From: Pyropia yezoensis
Taxonomy: Eukaryota > Rhodophyta > Bangiophyceae > Bangiales > Bangiaceae
Direction of reading: 5' to 3'
NCBI GenBank assembly: GCA_009829735.1
Contig: CM020618.1
Coordinates: 27,814,894 to 27,878,893 of the forward strand
Length of the DNA stretch: 64,000 nucleotides
A program made the translations under genes and the position numbers. The notes beneath the pieces are model-generated. The model was not told where the DNA came from. It ran no database searches and saw nothing but the letters and a program-made list of their open reading frames with translations. Shown piece after piece: positions 53,748 to 63,749 of this stretch. How positions within the stretch are numbered: position 1 is the stretch's first letter; every line of letters begins with the position of its first letter.

Positions 53748-54005
53748 ACGGCGGCCGCCACGCGGACGACCACCACGACGGAGGCGGCGACCGCCTCCAC
53801 CGGCACCATCACGCGGTCGTCGCCCACCGACGCAGCCGTTTCGCTTGCGGCGGCCGCTGACCGCGCAGACGGCGGCCGCCCCGCGGACGACGACCACGAC
53901 GGAGGGGGTCACCGCCTCCACCGCCACCACGACGCGGTCGAAACCAATCAGCGCAGCCGCGTCGCTTGTGACGGCCGCTGGCCGCGCAGGCGGCGGCTCC
54001 CATCA
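53748..54005. repeat. ~130-bp tandem duplication, Thr/Ala-coding
   Basis: Two diverged copies start near 53,748 and 53,876. Each translates as RTTTTTE followed by a TAST-rich stretch, in different frames, so the copies differ by an indel. Confidence 0.65.
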
Positions 54006-54071
54006 CGGCCACGACGACGGCGGCGCTGTCAGCCACAGCCACAAGCGCCTTGCCGGCTACGCATCAGGGCC

Positions 54072-55962
54072 ATGGCCATGGCATCGGTTCTGAGACCACC
54101 CTCGGGCAAAAGCGACGGGGGCGCGGGGGATGACGACGATGCACACGCCGCGTGGGAGCAGTCGAAGGGATCGGCCGATGAGGCTGTAGCGGCAGTCATT
54201 GCCGTCGCGTCGTCGTCCGCGATTTGTCGGCGTCTGACTGACGTGCGTCGAGGACGGGTGGCGCGTCCGTCGCGCCGGCCGGGCTCTGAGCCCGGCCGCA
54301 GGCGTAACCGTGAGCGGGAATTCGATGCGGGCAACGCTGCTATCCTGTGTGACTACTTTGGCATCACGGCAAACCGCCCGTGTACGGAGAAGCTGACTTT
54401 GAGCGGCGGTTCCGACTCCCTCGAGTGGTATTTGAGACGATCCACCTCGCTGTGAAGGACCAGCCATTTTGGGCGCGCAGCATCAACGCGACGGGGCGGC
54501 CACAAGCGCACGCTTTGTAGAAGGTCGTCGCCGCCTTCCGAGTGCTGGCATACGAGGAGACGTACGACCGCGCGGACGAGTACGCGCGATTGTCGCGGTC
54601 GACCAGTGCGGTGGAAACCAGCAAGCTTGTGGACTTCATCGTGCTGGAGTTAGAGACGCACTACCTGCGGCCTCCCAACGACGAGGAGATGGCACAAATT
54701 TTGAAGAGAAACGAGGAGCGCGGCATGCTGCGGTGCATGGGCAGCATCGACTGCTCTCACTGGAGACAGCGGCAGTGCCCGCGCGGACTGGCAGGCCAGT
54801 GTCAGGACTACAAATGTCGACGCTCGATCGTCATGGAGACGGTACGCGACGAAACCTCTACATGTGGCACTTCGTCATCGGGAGCCCCGGCAGCCAGAGT
54901 GATCTGAGTTTGTGGGCGCAATACCCCCTGGACACTGACATCATGACCGGTAGGTGGCCGCCCGAACGATTTCCGTACACCATCAAATGCAGGACTCGGC
55001 GTGTTCAGTGCAACTTGGCGGACGGCATGTACCAGAAGTATGCCATCCTTGCCCGACCGCTTGCGCAACCATCTGCGCCCGAACAACGCACGTAAAACCA
55101 GCTGCAAGAGGCGTTGCGCAAAGACGTCGAGCTCCTTTGTGCTGTGTTGACGAACAGGTTCGACATCGCCCTTTATCGCGCACATTTCGCTTACATGCAC
55201 CGCATCATCCAGACCGGAAGAGCCATTGCCATTTTGCACAACATGGTCGTCGTCCAACGCCGTGACGGAGTTTTGTCGAGGACACGTAGGGCGGCGGCAA
55301 CTGGCTCAAGCTCTGGAGACCGGGAAGGGCGTGCACGCACGCACGCCAGCCGTGAGCACCATCCGTCGGGTTGGGGTGGCGACCTACTTACGGCTGGATC
55401 GGCTGGCCCTGCGACTGGAGACCGAGAAGGACCTGCGAGCACGCAGGCCACCCGTGAGCACCATCCGTCGGGTTGGGGTGGCGATCCACGCACGGCTGGA
55501 TTGGCTAGCCCTGCGACTGGAGACCGAGAAGGACCTGTGAACACGCAGGCCAGCCGTGAGCACCATGATTCGGGTCGGGGTGGGGACCCACCCACGGCTG
55601 GATCGGCTGGCCCTGCGACTAGAGACCGAGGAGGACCTACAAGCACGCAGGCGAGCCGTGACTACCAGCCGTTGGGTGGAGGTGGCGACCCACACACGGC
55701 TGGATTGGCTGGCCCTGCCTCATCTGACCGCTGCGCGGAGCCCCCTCGAGGTCGACATGGAGACCCACCGAGACTGCTGGAGAGTTTTGGGCAGCCCCCC
55801 CCGGAAGTAGAACCACTTGGTGCGCCCCCTGAGACATGGTTCCTACAATCTCTTGTGGCGAGGGCTGTGGCAACCAGCACCACTGGCCCCGTCACTCTCT
55901 GCCATGACCTCGCTGCCCATGGGTGGCGGAACCAGGGTCGTGCACTTGCGTCCTACTTTTAG
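54072..55962 (+). pseudogene. PIF/Harbinger-type DDE transposase with a 34-residue repeat tail, decayed
   Basis: In three + frames the pieces follow the order of PIF/Harbinger (ALP1-like) transposases. These are an N-terminal ILCDYFGITANRP, then a frame change near 54,380 to DFERRFRLPRVVFETIHLAV, then LRCMGSIDCSHWRQRQCPRG with the first catalytic Asp, at 54,726-54,785. After a frame change near 54,840 come LYMWHFVIGSPGSQSDLSLW with the second Asp, and YTIKCRTRRVQCNLADGMYQ. After a TAA at 55,093-55,095 come RKDVELLCAVLTNRFDIALY and AIAILHNMVV. Stops at 54,518-54,520 and 55,093-55,095 and at least two frameshifts make it non-functional. The last frame continues without a stop through four tandem repeats to 55,962. 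Confidence 0.85.
55315..55722 (+). repeat. 102-bp minisatellite, four copies, in frame with the transposase C-terminus
   Basis: Copies begin at 55,315, 55,417, 55,519 and 55,621 with exact 102-bp spacing. Each encodes about 34 residues on the pattern GDREGP...STQASREHHPSGWGGDP...AGLAGPAT. The length divides by three, so the frame is kept. Confidence 0.9.
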
Positions 55963-57613
55963 ACGTCCATAGACGCGCGTACACACCTGCATAGCTCTAA
56001 TTGGTTGTTTTTTTGGTCCGCATGGGACTTCTTAGTTACTCAACGAGTAACCATTGCCTACCTCTGCGTGATTAAGCTCCATACCGTTTGTGACAGTGAG
56101 ACGGAGGCGTAAGACGCACGCGCTATAGTTAGATCCCTTCGTCTGCTGGCGTCGCCCCCGCTCCCTCCCCACCGGAGTGGCTTTGCACCGGAGGCGTCAA
56201 CCACCACGCACGCTAGCCACTCTCCATACTCAACCAGCGCTCGTCCGTGGACACAGTGCTCAGCCGCAAACGCTGAGCCGGCGGATGGGCGTGCGGGCAG
56301 GCTCTGCTGTCGTCGCCGCTGTGTGGGCGGTGGAGCGAAAGACGGGACTCCATAAGAAGCCCAGCGCTTAGGGGGGCAGCGTCGCCATGAACCCTCCGAA
56401 GTATCTGGTCACAGGAGGCGATGTCCAGACGGGCCGCGTGCATATTGACACAAGAGCGTACAAGAAGCATAGAAGTGTATGGAAAAAACTCCCCCGCACG
56501 CCCGAGGGGCAAAGGCGCCGGTGAAAGAGCAATTCAAAGACCGACCACGCGCCTCATACAGCACAAGAACGCAACTCAAAGCACTTGAGAAAAAAGAAGC
56601 ACAAGAACGCACACTCAGGACAAGATTACCGCTCAACAGCAACGCGCAACAAAAAAGAACAAGAGAAACGAAAGTGACAAAAGCACACACAAGCAGAAAA
56701 GGAGGCCCAACACAAAGAAAAAGAATCCCTCAAATGCGCTCGTCTTTCTGGCGCTGACCGTCAATGAAGCGACGGCGCTTGGTCTGCATGGCATGCGCGG
56801 CCGGGGACGTGCCCACCTGCTCGTCCGAGAAGAACCCCGCGTGCTCGGCGTGACGCGCCCCGCACACCGCGATCTCATCGTCGTCGGTGGACTGCAGCAG
56901 GTCCACGATGTCCGTGACGTCCACGACGTCGATCGGGTCGGAAAGGTCGACGGCCTCGCCCCGATGCTCGGGGGTGACGATGACGGTGGGCGTCTCGCAC
57001 TCCGTGAGCTCAGCGTGATGCACAGCCACCGGCCACGATGCCCGCGTCCGCGACAGGGGTCTGCACAGGCGTGGCCAACGCGCCGCCGGACGCGCCAGCT
57101 GCGGCCGCAGGCAAAGCCGGCGTAGCCACCTACGGCGACACAAAGCAGCCCTTCAGCCAGGGGCCGTCGAGCCCACTGAACCCAGCAGTGCGCCCACGGA
57201 GGGAAGCAGGGGGCGTAAGCGGGTCCGCCGTAGCAGCGTCGGTCGCCCAAGTGTCGAGGGCCTCCGAGTCAGCCTCGCGCGTCTTCCCGAGCGCTTCGAG
57301 GCGGCGCCGCATCTCCAGCTGAAGCCCCTGAGCCGCTTCGGGTGTGCAGCGCACGTCCGGCCCGGCACAGCAGGCACTTTCTGCCCGCCGCTCAGCCACG
57401 CCCGCCATACGGTCCTAGGCGGCACGCGTGGCGTCTGCCCACCGCGCAAGAGACAGCTCAGTCGCTCAGCGGGCCTTGGCAGTCTTGGTGCGAACTGGCC
57501 GCGCCTGGAAGGCGAAAAGGTAGCCTTCGTCGTCGTCGTCGTGCTCGACGACTCCATCCCCATACGTGGGGGCCGCTTGTCCACCTCGGGCGCCAACTCC
57601 AGCGCCTGCTGCC
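55963..57613. other. intergenic or degraded mobile DNA with weak ORFs
   Basis: The A-rich + segment at 56,480-56,750 encodes a Lys/Arg/Thr-rich 92-codon frame of unclear value. On the - strand, 57,408-57,130 (ATG start; LEMRRRLEALGKTREADSEAL, helical) and 57,143-56,730 (DPIDVVDVTDIVDLLQSTDD, then a basic QTKRRRF) may be fragments of one gene cut off by the family C LTR at 57,614. No family recognised. Confidence 0.35.
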
Positions 57614-58420
57614 TGTAGCATCCCTGGCTATGACTTGGCGCCGACCCGGGATGGCAACCAGGGGACCCCAGGTGCCAGGACCCGCCCGCCGTGTGGGGAT
57701 GGTTGGCGGCCGTGGCCCGTGCCCGGCCCTGGGATGCGGTGGACTACGCTACCCACACGTGCGAAAGGGACTTCTTGTGGCGTTGTGGCCCTCAGGTGCC
57801 GTTGGGACCCGGGAGGCTGACTTGGGACCCGGCTGGCAGCGTTACGTGGAACCACGCGCTGGCTTGGGATCCCTGCATCGGTGGCCCGAGGCAGTGGCGA
57901 CACGCCCGGTGCCCTGATTGGTCCCCCCGGAGCGGAGGACTTGCCCGGTTGGGGGCATACTGACCTTCGGGTTATTTGCTTGATTTTTCGCATTTATTTT
58001 CTTGCGTGATTTCGTGTCTTTCCCCTTTTTCCCACTGGGTTTTTTTTGGGGATTGACATTTGTGTGTGGGGGGATTTCGCTTGCTCTTCGTGTGTTGGCC
58101 CGGTGAGCGGCCGGTGCCTTGCTGGCACTTGGCCCGCTGGGGGCGCCCTCTGGGGGCCTCGCTCTGGGCCCCTGGAGGGGCCAGGGGGGGAGGTTCTTGA
58201 GGGGTGCGCCGGGGTTCTCCCCGGGGCCATCTTGTAAAATCAACAGTGCTTTGGGTTCCTTCTCCCTCGGGCTTTTGTCCTGTTTACCTTTGCCTCGTAT
58301 CGTGGCGGGCGAGTGGATCAGCAAGGGCTCTTACCTGTTCCTTCCTGGGCTTCGGACTGTGGTCTCTGTGTGTGTGTTTGTGGTTTGTGGTTTCGGGAAC
58401 CTGGGTTCCATTACACTACA
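57614..58420 (+). repeat. family C 5' LTR
   Basis: The 807-bp repeat begins TGTAGCATCCC and ends ATTACACTACA. Its first ~170 bases closely match the family A LTR, while the rest differs. The end is set by the primer binding site four bases later. Confidence 0.8.
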
Positions 58421-58424
58421 TTTA

Positions 58425-58442
58425 TGGTGGAGCAGCAGGGGA
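58425..58442 (+). promoter_or_regulatory. primer binding site of family C
   Basis: TGGTGGAGCAGCAGGGGA lies four bases after the LTR, identical to the site in family A. Confidence 0.85.
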
Positions 58443-58561
58443 GGGCTATACTTCTCTCCCATATCGGGACAGCCCTTTCCTTTCTCGGTAGCGTTTGGCC
58501 CCTTGGTTCCTGTTTCTGGTAACGAGATCGTTTGGTTCAGGTCGAGTACCGCACGGCAAAC

Positions 58562-60268
58562 ATGACGGACCCTGTTCCCTCGGGAGGTCGGGGCCGTGGT
58601 GCGCCGTCGGGCGTTTCTATGGTTACTCGCGCTGGTCGCGGACGTGGCGGTGCCTCGGGTCCGTTGGGCCGTGGTGGAGGCGGGCAGACAGGGATTCCAC
58701 GTCGGGGGACAGCGCCCCCGGGTGGGATTCGGGCTACTATGGGTCAGGATTTACGTCGGGATACGGGTTCTGAGACAGGGACCCGAGTTCCACCTTTGGC
58801 TCCTGTTGCTGGGTCCCAAGACATTGTTACTACTCTGGAAACGTTTCGAGATGAGATTTTGGCGACTGTATCCCAGGCCCTGAGCCAGAGTCCTGCTGGC
58901 CAGGGTGGGTCCTATGATACGAGTCGTTCCAATCGTTCCCGTTCCCGCCGTCGTCGGCGTCGTCACCATTCTAGGGGTTCCTGTAGGTCCTCTTCCTCGG
59001 GTACCACGTTTTCTTCTGTCCTGGATGAGGAGGACCTTGAGACCCCTGAGTACCCACGGACCGAGCCCCAGGTTATCAAGTGTTCAGATGATCGCTTTGC
59101 TCGGGTCCTAGATTACCGTACGTACCGTCTGAGGAACAAGATGGCTACCTATGGGACACGTGATGCTCGTAAGATGGGACGGGTCGCGCGTAACATGAAA
59201 CACTCTTTTGCTGGGTACCCAAATTTCTCTGGTAAGGAGGCCCTGAACGTGTTCACGTGGCTCCGCAAACTGGTGAATGCTTGTAACGACATCGCGGTCT
59301 CCGAGGGGATGGCCCTTTATGCAATCCCACATTTCCTCTCTGGTGACGCGGAACTACGGTACACACGGGCCCTTCCGGATTCCTCCAGCGCGTCTGGTGG
59401 CTCCTCGATCACAAGTTACTCAGAGGCCGTTAACTGGTTCCTAGAGACGTACGCAGAGCCCCGTGCACTGGCCCCGGCACAGGACAGGTTCAGTCGGGCC
59501 GCTAAGGAACCAGACGAGGGCATCGAGGCCTTCGCGGTCCGTCTCCGGGGCCTAACGGAACTGTGTGGGAATATCCATACCGAGGGCACCATGAAACAGC
59601 AGCTGATCCAAGGGCTCCCTGAGTACCTGCGCACTGACGCGTTTGTCTACAATGTTCTCGATCGCACGTACCAGCAGTTGGTTACTTTTACTGCGGGCAA
59701 GTACAAGGCAGCCACAGACGTTATTAAGATGGCCCAAGGGTCCTCTTCAAGTAAGGCTGGTCCCTCTGTTTCCGCCCGCAGGCCTACTGAGTTTCGGCCT
59801 TAGCTAACCCCGGACCCGTCACCGTTAATGGCAGTCAATCCTATGGGCCCCTCGACAATCCTTAAGGGCCCCCTTGACAAGGAAACTGAGAAGAACGGAT
59901 CGGGCCAAGTGTTTGGGTTCAAGGGATCCACGCCCCAGTTCGTGGGGGTACGTACCATGGATAGCCGGCGCCCGTACCGTCGTTACCTTTGCTGGGAACC
60001 GGGCCACCTGGCCCATCAATGTTCCATGTTATCCGAGGCCCAACGGAAAGCGGTTATCCAGGCCCGGGACTCGTTCCTTGCGGCTACTCGGGGCCGGAGC
60101 CAGAGTACCGAGGTTAAGCCCAACGCGGACCGTCAGTTCCATCGTCAGATACGTGTTGCCATGGTCCAGGCTCTCTGCAAAGGGATCAACTTGTCAGATG
60201 ACGAGGCGGACCAAGTGTGCCATGTTACCGTGGGTTCCCAGGAGCCGGGACCCTCGGGAAAAGAGTAA
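58562..60268 (+). pseudogene. family C gag with one in-frame TAG
   Basis: The ATG at 58,562 opens a Gly/Arg/Pro-rich N-terminus, an Arg-rich patch (SRSRRRRRRH) and a capsid-like region (YTRALPDSSSASGG, VNWFLETYAEPRALAPAQ). An in-frame TAG lies at 59,801-59,803, after which the same frame runs to TAA at 60,266-60,268. The nucleocapsid knuckle reads RYLCWEPGHLAHQC, so the first Cys of CCHC is Arg. The TAG could be a nonsense mutation or a readthrough stop. The layout matches family A gag, but the sequences are well diverged. Confidence 0.85.
60256..60262 (+). promoter_or_regulatory. slippery heptamer GGGAAAA at the gag end of family C
   Basis: G GGA AAA lies in the gag frame, followed by GAG and the stop TAA, exactly the layout of family A. 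Confidence 0.65.
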
Positions 60269-60311
60269 CGGGGGGCGGATCCAAGAGGTCCCCTCCCAAT
60301 CGTCGGGATAG

Positions 60312-60882
60312 TGTAGGATCCCTGGCCCCGATTTGGCGCCGACCCGGGACTACAACCAGAGGGTACCAGGTGCCGGAACACGCCCGCCGTGTGGTGATCG
60401 TTGGCGGCCGTGGCCCGTGCCCGGCACTGGGATGCGGTGGACTACGCTATCCACACGTGAGAGAGGGATTTCTGATGGGTTTTTGCATATTTGTGAGTGA
60501 CTTGATTTGAGAGAATTTGAGTGTGAGATTAGTGAGTGGGAATAGAATTAGTAGTGATAGTGGCCCCCGACCTGACGAGGTTAGACTCGGGTCGGGGCCA
60601 CTCGGGGGTATGGGGGGGCTACCTAGCCAACGTGCCGAGGCTCCCCCAGATGCACGTTAAGGGGGACAGCGAGGCGCCCTTGGCCCGCGCCCTCGGGCAA
60701 AAGACAACTGCGCATTTGCTTTCCTCATCCCCGTGTGCACTACGGTGCGTATCTGTTTGCTCTGCGAGCAGGCACGTGAGGCAACAGGCATACCACTCTC
60801 GTAGTTCCCCTTTCTGTGTTACCTGTCCCTTTCCCCCGAGGGATATTGACACGTGTCTGAGAGGATCGAGTTTTATACCACT
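60312..60882 (+). repeat. family A 5' LTR (A')
   Basis: The 571-bp repeat begins TGTAGGATCCC and ends TTTTATACCACT. It matches both LTRs of element A over its full length. Confidence 0.9.
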
Positions 60883-60886
60883 TATT

Positions 60887-60904
60887 TGGTGGAGCAGCAG
60901 GGGA
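60887..60904 (+). promoter_or_regulatory. primer binding site of A'
   Basis: TGGTGGAGCAGCAGGGGA lies four bases after the LTR. Confidence 0.85.
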
Positions 60905-61091
60905 TTGGAGTGTTTGAGAAGAGACATTTGGGAGCAGCGGTTGGGCTGTTCCTGTTCTGTCTTTTTCTGTGGTTTGGGAATTATTTACACCCGTTCACGG
61001 GAACCCCATTCCTGGCTCTCCAACCCCTCTCTTGTGGTTTTGCGATCTTTGGACACGCAGGAAACTGGACTGTGGCTGTCAAGAGACCAAC

Positions 61092-62852
61092 ATGGCTACC
61101 CTCCCTGGCACGACGGTGCCCGAAGGGGTAGACCCCGCGTCCCTTGACGCATCCCTGGTCACCGCGGGGGACGGTGCCCAACCCGGCCTTCTCCCAACGG
61201 GTGAAGCAGACCTGGGTGTGACATCCGGTAGCGGACTGGAGTCTACAGGCGGCCAAGTACCTCCTGCTCCCGTTCCTCCGGCTGTTCTTCCTGTGGGAGC
61301 CACCCCCGGGACAACGGCGTTTGAGTCCGCTCGCAGCAGACGTCTCCCTCCTGTCGGTTCTACTCGTCAACCTCCAGGGATAGCCCCTGGTGTGTTTACT
61401 CCTGGACCCACACATGGCAGCTGGGTGTATACACCTCTTCCTGTGGGCACTAGCAGTGCCAGAGGCACCGCTGTAACTGGTTCTACGGGTCACCCTGAGA
61501 CCTCGACTCCTGGGATGGGCCAAGCTTTTCCTCCCCTTGCATCCTATGGGGCGGGGAGCTCCAAGACCGGTAACCGGAGCAACCGGAGGCGTCGGCGTCG
61601 TCGTCGTCGCTCTAGCACCAGCGAGACCAGCTCCTCCAGCTCTGAGGAGGGATATGACTGGGACGCATCTCCTGGTCCCACCTGGCGCAGGCTAGTCGAG
61701 TTTGACTTCCCCGCCCACCAAGTGGGAGATGCCACCCTGAACAAGGTCACGTATTGGGGTAACTACCGGCTGGAGAACCAACACCAAGGTTACACCCGGA
61801 AGATGGCCAAGAAGATGGCATCCCTGAACCGGCGAATGCAGCCGAGCTTCGGGGGACATCCTAAGTTTTCCGGGAAGAGACCGGCGCTTATCTTTGCCTT
61901 CCTGCGCCGGTTTGTCAAGGCATGCAACGACAACGATGTGTCCGAGGGCAAGGCTCTCTACCTCCTTGTTAACTTCATGACCGGAGAAGCGGAACAGCGG
62001 TTCGCACAGGTTCTACCAGACTCTGCCGGACACATTGTCGGGCGTACCGTTGGGAGCTATCCGGAGGCGGTCAACTGGCTCCTGTCCAACTACGCTGACG
62101 CTGACTCCCTGCGCAAGGCAGTCGGCAGGTTGAACCGGGCAACCATGGACAGACAAGAGACTCCAGAGGCCTTCGCTCGTCGTGTCAGGGAGATGAGTGA
62201 GGCTTGTGGCAACGTTTACCCTGAGGACAGGCTCAAGATGATCTTCCCGGAAGGGCTTCCTGAATATCTTCAAGTGGACGCGGAGAACTACAACCAGGAA
62301 CATCAAGAACATACCTTTCAGCAGTTGATGGCCTACACCCAGGGCAAGTACCGGAAAGCCAAGGCCCTCCAAGCTCCCATGGTATCAACTCCCAAGCCGT
62401 TGTCGTGAGTTCGTCCCGGACCCGACAAGTATAAGGGAGGTGATAGCCCTGTACCGGTACTCGCAGTTGGCGAGGCCTCACCCTTGGGGTCAGGGGAAAA
62501 GTGGGGCGGCTTCGCTTCTGAGGAGCAACCTTCCCTGGTCGCCCCCAAGCAGGTCAAGAACCAGCGGTTCCGGTCTTGTTGGCTGTGCCAGAAGGAGGAC
62601 CACATGTCCTACCAGTGCCCGACCATTCCCAAGGACCTCCGGGAGAAACTCAAGCGTCAAGGACTGGTGTTTGCAAAGGCGGTCAACTGGGCTGACAGGC
62701 GAGCACCCTCCAAGATGGACAAGGCACAGGTACACGCAATCCGGGTAGCAACGTTGCAGAGCATCACGGAGGCTCTGGCAAGGGAAGCTCCTACGGACTT
62801 TGACCTGGAGACCGAAACCTCCAAGGAATCCTCGGATCCGGGAAACGAGTAG
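61092..62852 (+). pseudogene. family A gag (A'), one nonsense change
   Basis: The frame of 587 codons from ATG 61,092 to TAG 62,850-62,852 is broken only by TGA at 62,406-62,408. At this point the other copy has CGA, so a C-to-T change is the simplest cause. The N-terminus is Pro/Thr/Ser-rich; an Arg tract (RRRRRRRRSS) precedes SETSSSSSEEGYDW-type acidic sequence. The capsid-like part includes NFMTGEAEQRFAQVLPDSAG. The zinc knuckle CWLCQKEDHMSYQC near 62,577 has all four ligands. Confidence 0.9.
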
Positions 62853-63162
62853 GGCAGGCGCTCTCCCCAAGTGTCTTCCCGAATCTCCGACGGCAGGGTA
62901 CTTCTACCCGTTCTCCCCTTGCGTGCCGGGAGAAAGGACGGCAGTTACCTGCTCAACTGGTAGCCGCCTGGACACCCTGTTTGTTCAAGGGGACCTTGCT
63001 TGTCCTGCGTAAGGAAAACCTCAAGATTAATGCTCGTGTGCGTGTGGGGGATAGCCTCCCCCAAGCTGTTATGCCGGTGGTTGACACGGGAGCCGGGCCA
63101 AGCGTCATCACTGAGAGCCTGTTACCTCCGGGCTGGCGTCGACATGCCTGGAGAGCGCCTAC
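62804..63162 (+). pseudogene. family A pol, N-terminal part (A'), open in -1 frame; cut by the family B insertion
   Basis: The pol frame opens at 62,804, overlaps the gag end by 49 bases in the -1 frame, and contains no suitable ATG before the protease. It continues through LVLRKENLKIN and the aspartic protease motif VVDTGAG (near 63,079), then ends at the family B LTR at 63,163. Confidence 0.85.
62840..62846 (+). promoter_or_regulatory. slippery heptamer GGGAAAC, probable -1 frameshift site for Gag-Pol
   Basis: In the gag frame the bases read G GGA AAC GAG TAG. After a -1 slip the ribosome would read GGG AAA CGA GTA and stay in the open pol frame. A 7-bp stem TTCTCCC/GGGAGAA lies at 62,911-62,934, rather far for a stimulator. 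Confidence 0.7.
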
Positions 63163-63630
63163 TGTGGCAGTATTGACCCCCAGGTAGGGGGCAACACGTG
63201 CCATGCAAGGGGCGGCAGGCCACTAGCCTGGTCCGTTCCTCCCCCTGCATTTGGGTCCATATTCCCTAAGTTCGGGATAGTTAGCTTAGTAGTAAATCCA
63301 ACTTGGATTTGAGGGTTTTCTGCATTTATCGTCTTGAATTTTCGTGTGGCCCGGTGGGCAGGTGCTGGGGTGGGAGATTCTGAGTGGCGAGATTCTGAGT
63401 GGACCCTGGGGGGATAAGGGGAGGGACAGCGGGGCTTGGCCCTGCGTCCCCGTCCCGACCAAGAAACTGTTGGACCACACACCATCTTCTTGTTTGTCCG
63501 TGGGGGGATTGCCCCACAACAGGGATAGAGTGTGTGCGACTTGCACTTCTTCCGGTTCCCCCGACACGGGAGGCAGCCCTCGCACACCGCCCCAACTTGG
63601 GTACTGTGTGTGCGAGTGGTTTTTGCCACA
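63163..63630 (+). repeat. family B 5' LTR, internally deleted
   Basis: The 468-bp repeat begins TGTGGCAGTATTGACC and ends TTTTTGCCACA. Compared with the solo LTR it lacks about 650 bp at 63,432; the break lies at a 5-base AGCGG that flanks the missing segment in the longer copy. Confidence 0.88.
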
Positions 63631-63632
63631 TT

Positions 63633-63650
63633 CGGTGGAGCAGCAGGGGA
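63633..63650 (+). promoter_or_regulatory. primer binding site of family B
   Basis: CGGTGGAGCAGCAGGGGA lies two bases after the LTR and differs from the family A and C site only in its first base. Confidence 0.7.
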
Positions 63651-63749
63651 CAGAGGTAAACTTTACCTCCGGGTGCACCCGGGTGTAGGGGGCCCTCTGT
63701 CTCAGAGGAACGGTGGACTTGGACCGTGTCATACGGATCGTTAGCCAAC

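Larger units (their letters stand above)
57614..60311 (+). mobile_element. family C gypsy-type element, 5' part only
   Basis: The segment has a 5' LTR (57,614-58,420), primer binding site and gag, then stops 43 bases after the gag end because a family A element is inserted at 60,312. The pol and 3' LTR, if present, lie beyond the nested insertions and outside the window. Confidence 0.85.
60312..63162 (+). mobile_element. second copy of the family A element (A'), 5' part
   Basis: The segment has a 5' LTR, primer binding site, gag and the first part of pol (protease). It is inserted in family C and interrupted at 63,163 by a family B element. It runs opposite to element A at 28-39 kb and is closely similar to it. 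Confidence 0.9.

Noticed and set aside
55315-55722. CRISPR-like array
   Set aside because: The 102-bp repeats are contiguous, have no spacers and encode a conserved peptide, so this is a coding minisatellite.
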